Assembly (NCBI GenBank): GCA_021845945.1
Contig: JAJZRD010000044.1
Span: 1-18,817 of the forward strand
DNA from: Chloroflexota bacterium
GTDB lineage: Bacteria; Chloroflexota; UBA6077
Direction: 5' to 3'
DNA: 18,817 bases
Under the pieces are notes generated by a model. The model saw nothing but the letters and a program-made list of their open reading frames with translations, made no database searches and was not told where the DNA came from. Shown piece by piece: positions 7,368-13,892 of this stretch (position 1 is the first letter of the stretch; every line of letters starts with the position of its first letter). A program made the position numbers and the translations under genes.

Positions 7368-8231
7368 ATGAGGGAGTTGGGTTTTGTTGGTCTTGGCAAT
7401 ATGGGCGGCCCAATGACAGCCAATCTGCTCAAGGCCGGATACAGTCTTACGGTCTTCGATCTTGCAGAATCAGCCATGACACTTCAGGTTCAGGCTGGGG
7501 CGCGGACGGCTGCGCATCCCCGACAGGTAGCTTCTCAGGCGGAAGTAGTATTCACTTCCCTTCCTACACCGCGTGCGGTCGAAGCAGTCTATCTAGGTCA
7601 GGACGGTCTCCTGCAAGGGGCGCATCGGGGCCAGGTCTTCGTTGACCTGAGTAGTATCACTCCGTCGCTGGCCCGCCAGATCGCGGGTGCCTTCGGCGAA
7701 TTGGGGGCATCAGTGCTTGACGCTCCTGTCAGCGGCGGGACCACCGGGGCCAGTGCTGGTACCCTAACCATCATGGTTGGTGGAGAACGGGAGGCGCTGG
7801 ACAAGGTCCAAGACATGCTGAAGGTCATCGGGCAGAAGATCTTTTACGTGGGCCCTTCGGGCAGTGGAAACACCGTCAAATTGGTGAACCAACTGCTGAT
7901 GGGAGTCAATACCGTGGCTGCGGTGGAGGCGCTGGCCCTGACCGAGAGGACGGGCGTAGACATGGCCCTGGTGGCAGATATCATCGGCGTTAGCGCCGGT
8001 TTCAGCAGGTGTTTCCAGACGCGCTTCCCCAAGGGTCTCCTGCGAGATTATTCCCCCGGCTTTGCCGTGGACCTGATGAGCAAGGATCTTCGCCTCGTCG
8101 AGGAATTCGCTCGCGAGCTTGGCGTTACCCTCTTCATGACCTCCCGGGCCCGCGACCTCTTCGAGGAAGCAAGTTCACTGGGCCTCGGCAGGCAGGACGT
8201 CGTGTCCGCACTGGAGCTGTATGAGCGATAG
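7368..8231 (+). CDS. 3-hydroxyisobutyrate dehydrogenase family (beta-hydroxyacid dehydrogenase)
   Basis: NAD(P)-dependent dehydrogenase of 287 residues, oxidising a beta-hydroxy acid or reducing the matching semialdehyde. The Rossmann start GFVGLGNMGGPM (5-16) is followed by the substrate-binding signature DAPVSGGTTGASAGTL (118-133), the catalytic Lys171 with Asn175 in GNTVKLVNQ, and the second conserved Lys in SKDLRL. The ATG at 7368 is the only start consistent with the N-terminal fold; the upstream Shine-Dalgarno (AAGGCGG) is weak. It is divergent from the GntR regulator and shares the moderate GC of the minus-strand operon, so it probably belongs to the same pathway, after the hydratase step. 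Tartronate semialdehyde reductase or 6-phosphogluconate-like activity cannot be excluded. Confidence 0.92.
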   Translation: MRELGFVGLGNMGGPMTANLLKAGYSLTVFDLAESAMTLQVQAGARTAAHPRQVASQAEVVFTSLPTPRAVEAVYLGQDGLLQGAHRGQVFVDLSSITPSLARQIAGAFGELGASVLDAPVSGGTTGASAGTLTIMVGGEREALDKVQDMLKVIGQKIFYVGPSGSGNTVKLVNQLLMGVNTVAAVEALALTERTGVDMALVADIIGVSAGFSRCFQTRFPKGLLRDYSPGFAVDLMSKDLRLVEEFARELGVTLFMTSRARDLFEEASSLGLGRQDVVSALELYER

Positions 8232-8357
8232 ACGGTTCAACAGGGCCATACGCACGCCGATGGAAGGGCTACCTCAGCCCGAGTAGGGAAGGTCCAAATC
8301 CACTCGCCCCGGGATTCTACTGATCTCAGCGCAGGTCCCTAAACTGCGACGCGTCAC

Positions 8358-8417
8358 GGCCTTGAATCCACGATCCTCGCGTCCGGCGGGGTTTAGCTAT
8401 TCACGCTGAGGTCAGTA
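8358..8417. repeat. Intergenic repeat module B, copy 2
   Basis: Direct repeat of 99-158 with two mismatches, at an offset of exactly 8259 bases. It lies about 125 bases after the dehydrogenase stop codon. The sequence before it (8232-8357) matches nothing else in the window. Confidence 0.85.
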
Positions 8418-8472
8418 ATGGGCGGGGCCCTGTGCCCCTCCGCCGGGCGAACGATCGCGGGAACGGGCGGCA

Positions 8473-8490
8473 GGGCAGAGCGCCCTGCCC
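8473..8490. repeat. Short inverted repeat between modules B and A
   Basis: GGGCAG and CTGCCC flank a six-base AGCGCC centre, forming a small GC-rich hairpin. It occupies the stretch between module B (8358-8417) and module A (8489-8587) and is part of the same composite intergenic element. At the window start this part is absent between A and B. Confidence 0.55.
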
Positions 8491-8587
8491 TACGGTGTTT
8501 GCTGTACGGACCCCACCCCTCTCCCCTCCCCGCAGCAGGGAGGGGCCGGGGGTGAGGTCCTCCCCAGGCGGTCCACCCTGTTCCGAG
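8489..8587. repeat. Intergenic repeat module A, copy 2
   Basis: Identical over 99 bases to the window start, in direct orientation at an offset of 8488. It is followed by a different sequence, a hairpin-rich block starting near 8588, whereas copy 1 is followed by module B. This gives a clean right-hand boundary for the module at base 8587. Confidence 0.88.
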
Positions 8588-8600
8588 CGATCCGTCACCG

Positions 8601-8742
8601 CCTCTCCCTCTGGGAGAGGCCGACCGAAGCGAAGCGAGGGCGGGTGAGGGCTGAGACGTTGCCAACCAAACAGCCCTCACCCTGACCCTCTCCCAGAGGG
8701 AGAGGGAAGTCGCCCCCTGACCCTCTCCCAGAGGGAGAGGGA
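8601..8742. repeat. Cluster of three GC-rich palindromes with a 28-base tandem repeat
   Basis: Three hairpins share the same arms: CCTCTCCC/GGGAGAGG at 8601-8619, and CCCTCTCCC/GGGAGAGGG at 8686-8706 and 8721-8741. The last two lie in identical 28-base units (8680-8707 and 8715-8742) spaced 35 bases apart. Loops are only three bases (TCT or AGA). No protein-coding frame is credible. This resembles REP/MITE-like intergenic elements common in high-GC genomes. The long minus-strand open frames that cross it are artefacts of its composition. Confidence 0.8.
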
Positions 8743-8762
8743 GACCTCTCACCCCGACCCTC

Positions 8763-8964
8763 CCCCCGTCTCCCCGTCCCCGCGCCCCGTGGCCTGGCAG
8801 GACCCTGGCTATTGTAGTACCCTGTGACTGCCGATGATGGGACCGGCAGCGGCACGGCGAGTGCCGGTTGAAGACGTCGAGGAGGATCTCGGTGCACACA
8901 TGCAACCCTGCGGCCGAGCGGCCGCGAAAGCCGGCACGGCCGCTGCGGATCGTTGCGAGACGAT
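8763..8964 (+). other. Structured leader upstream of the glycosidase gene
   Basis: About 200 bases between the palindrome cluster and the glycosidase start. It holds two strong inverted repeats: ACCGGCA/TGCCGGT at 8842-8868 and GCGGCC/GGCCGC at 8910-8925, the latter followed by CGAAAGCC. No gene is visible. A promoter could not be assigned with confidence. The folding could be a 5' leader structure or simply a product of high GC. Confidence 0.35.
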
Positions 8965-10368
8965 ATGCCACAGCTTAGGCGAACTCGGAGGGTACCGTCG
9001 CTCCTCCGGGTGACGCTCTCCTCGCTGCTGGCGGCGGGCTGTCTCCTGGCGGCCCCCCTCCAGTCCATACCCCCGGCCTACGGCGAAGGGCCAGAAGCAT
9101 CGGAGCTGGCAGAAGTCCGGGTAGCCGAAGCGTTGCCCGTGGCCGAGCAGGGGATGGCAGCGGAAGCGCTGGTGGCCGAAGCGCTGCCGACCGACGACCA
9201 GGCCATGGCCGTCGAGAACGGCATCGCAGCCGCTCCTGTGGAGAGCCCCTGGGCGGCGCCCAATTCGCGGGTCTCCTCCCTGAACGGCCGCTTCCTGCTG
9301 CTGAACATGCACGGGGCCCTCTTCCATTCGGACGCCAGGGACATGGAGGAGAACGTCGCCTACGCCCGTTGGATGGGGGCGGGCGTGATCCGGGTCTTCG
9401 CCACCGACAACAACAGCGGCGGAAGCTGGAGCGGGAGGGAGGTGGCCGATCGGATCGCCCAGATGGCGCCGGCGCTCCGGGCCGCAAACGTAAGGCTGAT
9501 CGTGGCCCTGACCAACAATCACCGGCCGGTGCCGGGCGAGGCGGTGGAGAGCTCGGGCTGGATGGACGGCTACCACCAGCTGCTGCTGCCCTTCTACACT
9601 CGCAACTGGCGAGAGGCCTACGTCCCCTTCGCCACGGAGCTGATCGACAGGGTGAAGAAGCTGGGCGCCCTGGACGTCATCTTCGCCTGGGAGCTGGGCA
9701 ACGAGCTGCACACCCCCAGGGAGCCGGTGGCCGTCGTTCCCTTCATCACCGGCGCGGTCCAGGAGATCCGCCGGGTCGATCCCGACACGCCCATCCTGCC
9801 CGGCACGATGGGGATCCACCACCTCGACCCGTACCAACCGGAGTCGATCATCGGCCGCTGGCTGAACTGCGACGCCCCCGTGGACGGCTACACCCTCCAC
9901 TCCTACGACTGGCTGGGACCCAACAGACCGGGAGACATGCCCATCGGCTACGACTTCGATTCGGTGCTGGCCGAGCCCTGTCCCAACGGCCGTCGCCTCC
10001 CGGTGATCGTGGAGGAGCTGGGGACCTCGCGAGAGCTCCCGGGGGTCTACACGGCGGAGCAGGAGGAGAAGCGACTGGAGCAGGAGACCCGCCAGATCCG
10101 CTACGTGCTGGATCGCTACCCGCGGGTCATCGGCATCGGCGCCTGGAACGGCGAGAGCCCGAAGGTGGTCGACAAGCGGTTCGGCGATAACCGGCGAGGT
10201 CTCACCTCCTACGGTCCATGGGCCGACGGCAGCGGCTCGGGCTACGTGGGTGGCAGCGGAGCGAGGTCCCGTCTGGAGGAGATGCTTCGGGGGCTGCCGG
10301 CCAGACCGGGGGAGTGGCCAGGTTACGAGCAGCAGGAAATAGAGGCTTCAGCCGGAGGTTCCGGCTGA
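8965..10368 (+). CDS. Secreted clan GH-A glycoside hydrolase (GH5-like)
   Basis: Exported TIM-barrel glycosidase of 467 residues, probably an endo-acting beta-mannanase or glucanase. ATG at 8965 is preferred to TTG at 8953; neither has a strong Shine-Dalgarno. A signal peptide with a basic n-region (RRTRR) and hydrophobic core (VTLSSLLAAGCLLAAPL) ends near AYG-E at about 40. Residues 53-67 and 70-84 are two copies of a VAEALPxxxQxMAxE repeat in a linker. The barrel spans about 105-400. WELGNE (242-247) supplies the acid/base Glu247, and VIVEELG supplies the likely nucleophile Glu351; HSYDW and a GAWNGE segment fit the active-site rim. It stands alone between the repeat cluster and a convergent operon. 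The last eight codons and the stop lie inside a perfect hairpin, so the C-terminus may have been altered. Confidence 0.85.
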   Translation: MPQLRRTRRVPSLLRVTLSSLLAAGCLLAAPLQSIPPAYGEGPEASELAEVRVAEALPVAEQGMAAEALVAEALPTDDQAMAVENGIAAAPVESPWAAPNSRVSSLNGRFLLLNMHGALFHSDARDMEENVAYARWMGAGVIRVFATDNNSGGSWSGREVADRIAQMAPALRAANVRLIVALTNNHRPVPGEAVESSGWMDGYHQLLLPFYTRNWREAYVPFATELIDRVKKLGALDVIFAWELGNELHTPREPVAVVPFITGAVQEIRRVDPDTPILPGTMGIHHLDPYQPESIIGRWLNCDAPVDGYTLHSYDWLGPNRPGDMPIGYDFDSVLAEPCPNGRRLPVIVEELGTSRELPGVYTAEQEEKRLEQETRQIRYVLDRYPRVIGIGAWNGESPKVVDKRFGDNRRGLTSYGPWADGSGSGYVGGSGARSRLEEMLRGLPARPGEWPGYEQQEIEASAGGSG

Positions 10369-10372
10369 AGCC
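10344..10372 (+). terminator. Hairpin overlapping the glycosidase stop codon
   Basis: GGCTTCAGCCGG and CCGGCTGAAGCC form a perfect 12-bp stem around AGGTT. The TGA stop (10366-10368) is within the right arm. A second perfect palindrome GGAGCCGGCTCC follows about 15 bases on. Between two convergent genes this could end transcription from both sides, although no U-tract follows. It may equally be an inserted repeat element. Confidence 0.5.
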
Positions 10373-10422
10373 CCAATACGTCGTAGGAGCCGGCTCCCAC
10401 AAATAGGACGGGCCGACGGGGG

Positions 10423-11121
10423 CTACTTCTTCGGGGCCACTTCCGCCAGGTAGGAATCCAGGGTCTGGCCGGGTCGCTTGATCTTGGCCATGCGGGCCCG
10501 CTCCCCCTCCTGGACGGCCAGGGCCTTGTCGTACACCTGGTCGGCGACCTCGGGCGGGATGCAGAGGACGCCGTTCTCGTCCGCCACGATGATGTCGCCC
10601 GGCCGCACCGTCATGCCATCGACCACGACGGAGCTGTTCACGTCCAACCAGCGCAGCTTGCCATGCATGGGGGAGAGCCCCACGGCCCAGCAAGGAAGAG
10701 GCACCTCCGTCACCCCCTCCAGGTCCCGTATGGCGCCGTTGGTCACGAAGGCGTCCGCCCCCGCCAGCTTCATCAGTGTGGCCATGTGGTCGCCGATCGT
10801 CACGGTGTAGCGCGGCCGAGGCCCCACCGACTCCATCACGGCGAAGACGGGGAAGGGCTCTCTGCCCGCGCTCCTGGCCGCCGCCTGGATCGACCGGAGC
10901 CAGTCGTGGAAGAGGCTGGGCGGGTTGTCGGTGCCCGGCGAGGTGGTGTCCATGCGGGCGGTGACCGCGATCCCTACCCGGCGCCCCATCTTCGGCATCA
11001 GAGCCCGAACGTCGGGCCCCGCGTAGCCCGTCGACGGGTCCCTCACCCCCAGCAGCTCCAGGCCGTTGGCCACGGTCGGGCTGTCGAACTCTCGCAGTCT
11101 CAGGATCTTGTCCCAGTTCAT
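10423..11121 (-). CDS. RraA-family protein (HMG/oxaloacetate aldolase-like)
   Basis: RraA-fold protein of 232 residues. The fold includes metal-dependent 4-hydroxy-4-methyl-2-oxoglutarate aldolases and oxaloacetate decarboxylases; true RNase E regulators are shorter and occur where RNase E is present. The family signature is visible as GDHMATLMKLAGADAFVTNG followed by Arg132-Asp133 (AIRDLEG), which bind substrate and Mg in known aldolases, and as a later DENGV turn (181-185). The first ~100 residues carry an insertion-rich segment with DNPPSLFHDWL. Its ATG overlaps the corrinoid protein stop (ATGA), with AAGGGG 8 bases upstream, so it is translated together with the corrinoid protein. The name demethylmenaquinone methyltransferase sometimes attached to this family is a misannotation. 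The substrate is unknown. Confidence 0.88.
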   Translation of the reverse strand: MNWDKILRLREFDSPTVANGLELLGVRDPSTGYAGPDVRALMPKMGRRVGIAVTARMDTTSPGTDNPPSLFHDWLRSIQAAARSAGREPFPVFAVMESVGPRPRYTVTIGDHMATLMKLAGADAFVTNGAIRDLEGVTEVPLPCWAVGLSPMHGKLRWLDVNSSVVVDGMTVRPGDIIVADENGVLCIPPEVADQVYDKALAVQEGERARMAKIKRPGQTLDSYLAEVAPKK

Positions 11122-11750
11122 GCGGCGAACCCCTTGGCCTTGGAGACGGCGCCGGTGGCATCGGGGGCGTAGAAGTCGGCCCCGACCTCATCGGCGAAGC
11201 GCTGGGTCACGGGAGCCCCGCCTACCCCGATCCTCACCCCGCCTCGCAGCCCGGCCGCCTTCAGCGCCTCGATGGTCTCCCTCATCGAGAGCATGGTCGT
11301 GGTCAGGAGCGCGCTCATCATCAGGAAGTCCGGCTTCTCGGCCTGCACCGCCTCGACGAACCTGGCAGGCTTCACGTCGGCCCCCAGGTCCACAATCTCG
11401 AAGCCGCCCCCCTGGAGCATCATGCCCACCAGGTTCTTGCCGATGTCGTGGAGGTCCCCCTTGACGGTGCCGATCACCACCTTGCCCTTGGCCTTGGACT
11501 GTCCCTGGGCCAGTAGAGGCTTCAGCAGCCCCAGTCCCGCCTGCATGGCCCTCGCGGCGATCAGCATCTCCGGGATGTAGAACTCCTGCCTGCTGAACTT
11601 GTCCCCCACCACGTCCATGGCTGGGATCAGGCCCAGATCCAGGATCTCCTGGGGACCCTTCCCCTCGTCGAGGGCCAGTTGGGTCAGCTCCTTCGCCCGG
11701 CCGGCGTTGCCCTCGATAACAGCTTCCTTCAACGCTTCGTAGTCAGCCAA
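11118..11750 (-). CDS. Corrinoid-binding methyl-carrier protein (MtaC/MttC-like)
   Basis: Methyl-carrier corrinoid protein of 210 residues, typical size. The N-terminal helical cap (about 1-85, with EILDLGLIPAMDVVGDKF and YIPEMLIAARAM) precedes the B12 Rossmann domain. The cobalt-binding motif GDLHDIG has Asp99, His101 (lower ligand) and Gly104; the SALLTTTM segment (146-153) and GGAPVT (178-182) complete the dimethylbenzimidazole pocket. It starts with TTG at 11748-11750, supported by a strong GGAGG five bases upstream. The gap to the UroD-family gene is 14 bases and its stop overlaps the RraA-family start. It should accept a methyl group from that neighbour's substrate and pass it to a second methyltransferase, probably tetrahydrofolate-linked, which is not in this window. 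Confidence 0.94.
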   Translation of the reverse strand: MADYEALKEAVIEGNAGRAKELTQLALDEGKGPQEILDLGLIPAMDVVGDKFSRQEFYIPEMLIAARAMQAGLGLLKPLLAQGQSKAKGKVVIGTVKGDLHDIGKNLVGMMLQGGGFEIVDLGADVKPARFVEAVQAEKPDFLMMSALLTTTMLSMRETIEALKAAGLRGGVRIGVGGAPVTQRFADEVGADFYAPDATGAVSKAKGFAA

Positions 11751-11764
11751 GATTTCCTCCTAAT

Positions 11765-12898
11765 TTAGAAGCTTCCCACGGGATAGCTGCCGTACTTGCG
11801 GTTGGCAGCCAGCATCGCCATATAGTTCTCCCACTTGACGCCCGGCATCAGGGTGTTGCCGGAGCACATCATCAGGCCTCCCTCGTGAGCCGCATGGCGG
11901 ATGGCGTACTTGACTTCATCCTCCACCACCTCCGGAGTACTCGATGTCAAGGTCTCGCAGTTCACCCCGCCGACGAAGGTCAGCTTGTCCCCGTACTTCT
12001 CCTTTAGAAGCTTGAGATCCATGCCGATGCGGGGCTGGATGCCCTGCCAGCCGTCCACCCCTGCCGCCACGAAATCGTCCAGCACCGACCATAGATTACC
12101 ATCGGTGTGCTTGACGAAGTAGAGGTTGTGATCGTGGCAGGCCTTGGCGGTGGCAGCCAGGTGGGGGAAGATGAACTCGTGGAACAGCCTGGGCCCCATC
12201 ATCGGGCCGCGATTGTCGGCGTAGTCGGTGCCGACCAGGATGCCATCCACCCCGGAGGACGCCGCGGCCTCGACGTAGGCGACGGTCTTGTTGGTGTAGT
12301 AGGCCGCGGCCTTCTTGACGAACTCCGGGTTGGTGATCATCGAGGTCATGTAGTCCTCGAGGCCGATGGTATCCTGCCAGGGGAAGGTGCCGTCGGGCAC
12401 CCGGCCGAAGACGAAGTGGGTGCCTCCGATCTCCTTGGCCACCCGCTCCATGGCCTCGAACTCGGAGGCATCTATGTCGAAGGGCCCGTTGGGGTCGGGA
12501 ATGTCGTCGATAGTCAGGGGCGGGCACTCCTTCAGCATGGCGTGACCGCCGGAGTCCGGAGAGTATTGCCACACCTTGCCGGTCTCGTCCCGCCAAACGT
12601 AGTCGCCCAGCATCTCCGGCTTGTAGTAGCTCTCCTTCTTGGCCGGAACCGTGGGCACCACGACGAAGTCCCACTCGAACTTCCTGGTCAAGCCGATCAG
12701 GTCGCGCCAGTGGCTCTCGGCGATCTCGTCCCGCCGCCCCTCCCACAGGGCAGTGTACTGCCGCCACTTGGCTCGGTAAAGGGTCTTGACGCCCAGGGCT
12801 CGGTCGGTGATCTCCCAGTCTACCCCCTGCTCGCCGATGGGGACGCGATCGGGTTCTTTGTGCTGTAGGGCCGCGACGACGCGGGATTTCGGCAGCAT
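11765..12898 (-). CDS. Uroporphyrinogen decarboxylase-family corrinoid methyltransferase
   Basis: TIM-barrel protein of 377 residues from the UroD superfamily branch that holds corrinoid-dependent methyltransferases rather than haem-synthesis decarboxylases. The start (MLPKSRVVAALQHKEPDRVPIG) is diagnostic. His264 in VKHTDGNLW, Cys314 in GGVNCETL and Cys345 in LMMCSGNT could be metal ligands like the His/Cys set of MtaA/MtbA; this alignment is by eye. GGAG lies 6 bases before the ATG. The corrinoid protein follows by 14 bases, which supports a role in moving methyl groups to or from that protein. Without coenzyme M in such hosts, a methyltransferase I acting on a methoxylated or methylated compound is more likely than a CoM methylase. 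The donor cannot be read from the sequence. Confidence 0.88.
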   Translation of the reverse strand: MLPKSRVVAALQHKEPDRVPIGEQGVDWEITDRALGVKTLYRAKWRQYTALWEGRRDEIAESHWRDLIGLTRKFEWDFVVVPTVPAKKESYYKPEMLGDYVWRDETGKVWQYSPDSGGHAMLKECPPLTIDDIPDPNGPFDIDASEFEAMERVAKEIGGTHFVFGRVPDGTFPWQDTIGLEDYMTSMITNPEFVKKAAAYYTNKTVAYVEAAASSGVDGILVGTDYADNRGPMMGPRLFHEFIFPHLAATAKACHDHNLYFVKHTDGNLWSVLDDFVAAGVDGWQGIQPRIGMDLKLLKEKYGDKLTFVGGVNCETLTSSTPEVVEDEVKYAIRHAAHEGGLMMCSGNTLMPGVKWENYMAMLAANRKYGSYPVGSF

Positions 12899-12917
12899 GG
12901 TTGTCTCCTAGCAGGTG

Positions 12918-12952
12918 CTGCCCCTCCGCCCCATGCGGGGCGGAGGGAGCAG
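12918..12952 (-). promoter_or_regulatory. Strong hairpin in the leader of the methyltransferase operon
   Basis: An 11-bp perfect stem (CCCTCCGCCCC with its complement, ATGC loop) is extended by CTGC/GCAG across one bulged base. It lies between the tctC remnant and the UroD-family gene, whose Shine-Dalgarno is just downstream. There is no U-tract on either strand. It could be the old terminator of the tctC gene or an RNA-stabilising leader structure. Confidence 0.5.
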
Positions 12953-12963
12953 AACGATAGTCG

Positions 12964-13139
12964 CTAATCCTGGGCGATGGGCTCGAACAGCTTGTACTGC
13001 TTGGCGAGCCTGGAGACCTTCTCGTCTTCCTTGATGACGGCGTCAGTATAGTCCTTGGGGCTCAGGTAAGCCACAGGGTAGCTCAAGGACTCCATCCTGG
13101 CCTGGAAGTCCTTGTCCTTCATGGCCTCCTGGAAGGGTC
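12964..13139 (-). pseudogene. 3' remnant of a second tctC gene
   Basis: Translating the minus strand from about 13139 to the TAG at 12964-12966 gives a peptide of roughly 57 residues beginning PFQEAMKDKD and including ARMESLSYPVAYLSPKDY and KVSRLAKQYKLFEP. This matches the expected C-terminal helix-strand-helix of TctC/Bug receptors (compare the end of the tctC at 265, with LKKAILDPDLVKKM and TPVHYMD). An in-frame TGA lies immediately upstream, and no other part of a receptor gene is found between it and the GntR stop at 13162. It is therefore a truncated gene rather than a short functional one, although an ATG at 13120-13122 with GGAGG nearby would allow a 52-residue peptide. Confidence 0.72.
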
Positions 13140-13161
13140 AGGCAGGCCAGATCGAACGGCC

Positions 13162-13875
13162 TCAGTGGAGTTGCCCCCCAGACTGCCTTGGCCCGTCGGG
13201 TTTGCTCTCGGCGTAACCCGACATCAACTCCGCCGTCCGCGATACGTGGCGCCGCGTCACCTGTTCCGCCCGATCCGGATCGCGGTCGACGATGGCCTCG
13301 ATGATCCGGCGATGCTCCTCCAGCGCCCCCTCCGGTGCATCGGGGCGGAGCATCAGCTGCCGGCGGTAGCGCTCGACGCTGTCGAAAAGGCCGGCGGCCA
13401 TGGAGCGGAGTAGCTCGTTGCCGGTGATCTGCCAGATGACCGCGTGGATCTCCCGGTTCTTGCGAAGCTGGCCGTCGGTGTCGCCGGATAGTACGGCCTG
13501 CTCCATCTCCTGGTTGAGGAGCCCCAGCCGGGCATGGTCATCGTCGGTGGCCAGGATCGCGGCCTCGCGAGAGGCGAGCCCCTCCAGCACCGCCCGAACG
13601 GAGAAGACCTGCCTCAACTGATCCAGGGTCGCCATGGCCACCGTCGCCCCCTTGTAGGGGATCATGTCCACCATGCCCTCGGCCTGAAGCCGCTGGATAG
13701 CCTCGCGCACGGGCATCCGGCTGACGCGGAGGTGGACGGCCAACTCCTCGGTGACCAGCCGGTCGCCGGGCTTGAGGGACCCCTCCATGATGCCGCGCCG
13801 AAGCTCCTCGTAGACCAGTTCGGCCTTGGCCTTGTACTCGGGTTGGGACAGCTGAAGTGGCTGCCTGTCTCGCAT
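13162..13875 (-). CDS. Second FCD-domain GntR-family transcriptional regulator
   Basis: Regulator of 237 residues. ATG at 13873-13875 is chosen because GAGGGG lies 8 bases upstream and it sits 17 bases after the LDH2 gene's stop; the frame stays open upstream only by chance. The winged helix reads LRRGIMEGSLKPGDRL and VSRMPVREAIQRLQAEGMV. The FCD domain has the His residues in REIHAVIWQ, LEEHRRIIEAI and TRRHVSRT; the first metal ligand is Asn rather than Asp (NREIH), a common variant. Co-transcribed with the upstream LDH2 gene, it probably controls that promoter through the TTGTATCCAA element near 15017. It differs clearly from the regulator at 6239. Effector unknown, presumably a hydroxy or oxo acid. 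Confidence 0.92.
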   Translation of the reverse strand: MRDRQPLQLSQPEYKAKAELVYEELRRGIMEGSLKPGDRLVTEELAVHLRVSRMPVREAIQRLQAEGMVDMIPYKGATVAMATLDQLRQVFSVRAVLEGLASREAAILATDDDHARLGLLNQEMEQAVLSGDTDGQLRKNREIHAVIWQITGNELLRSMAAGLFDSVERYRRQLMLRPDAPEGALEEHRRIIEAIVDRDPDRAEQVTRRHVSRTAELMSGYAESKPDGPRQSGGQLH

Positions 13876-13892
13876 CGACGTATCCCCTCGCT

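Noticed and set aside
8601..8742. CRISPR array
   Set aside because: Only two 28-base units with a 7-base gap, and the units are self-palindromic over most of their length; there are no spacers and no cas genes.
8393..8971. Minus-strand open frames crossing the repeat cluster
   Set aside because: Their sequence is made of the palindromic repeats themselves (runs like PLPLGEGQG), a known artefact of such elements.
8809..9900. 363-codon minus-strand open frame opposite the glycosidase
   Set aside because: Low-complexity translation with no motif, while the plus strand has a signal peptide and glycosidase catalytic motifs.
12107..12868. 253-codon plus-strand open frame opposite the UroD-family gene
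   Set aside because: Antisense shadow of a well-supported gene; no start signal or family resemblance.
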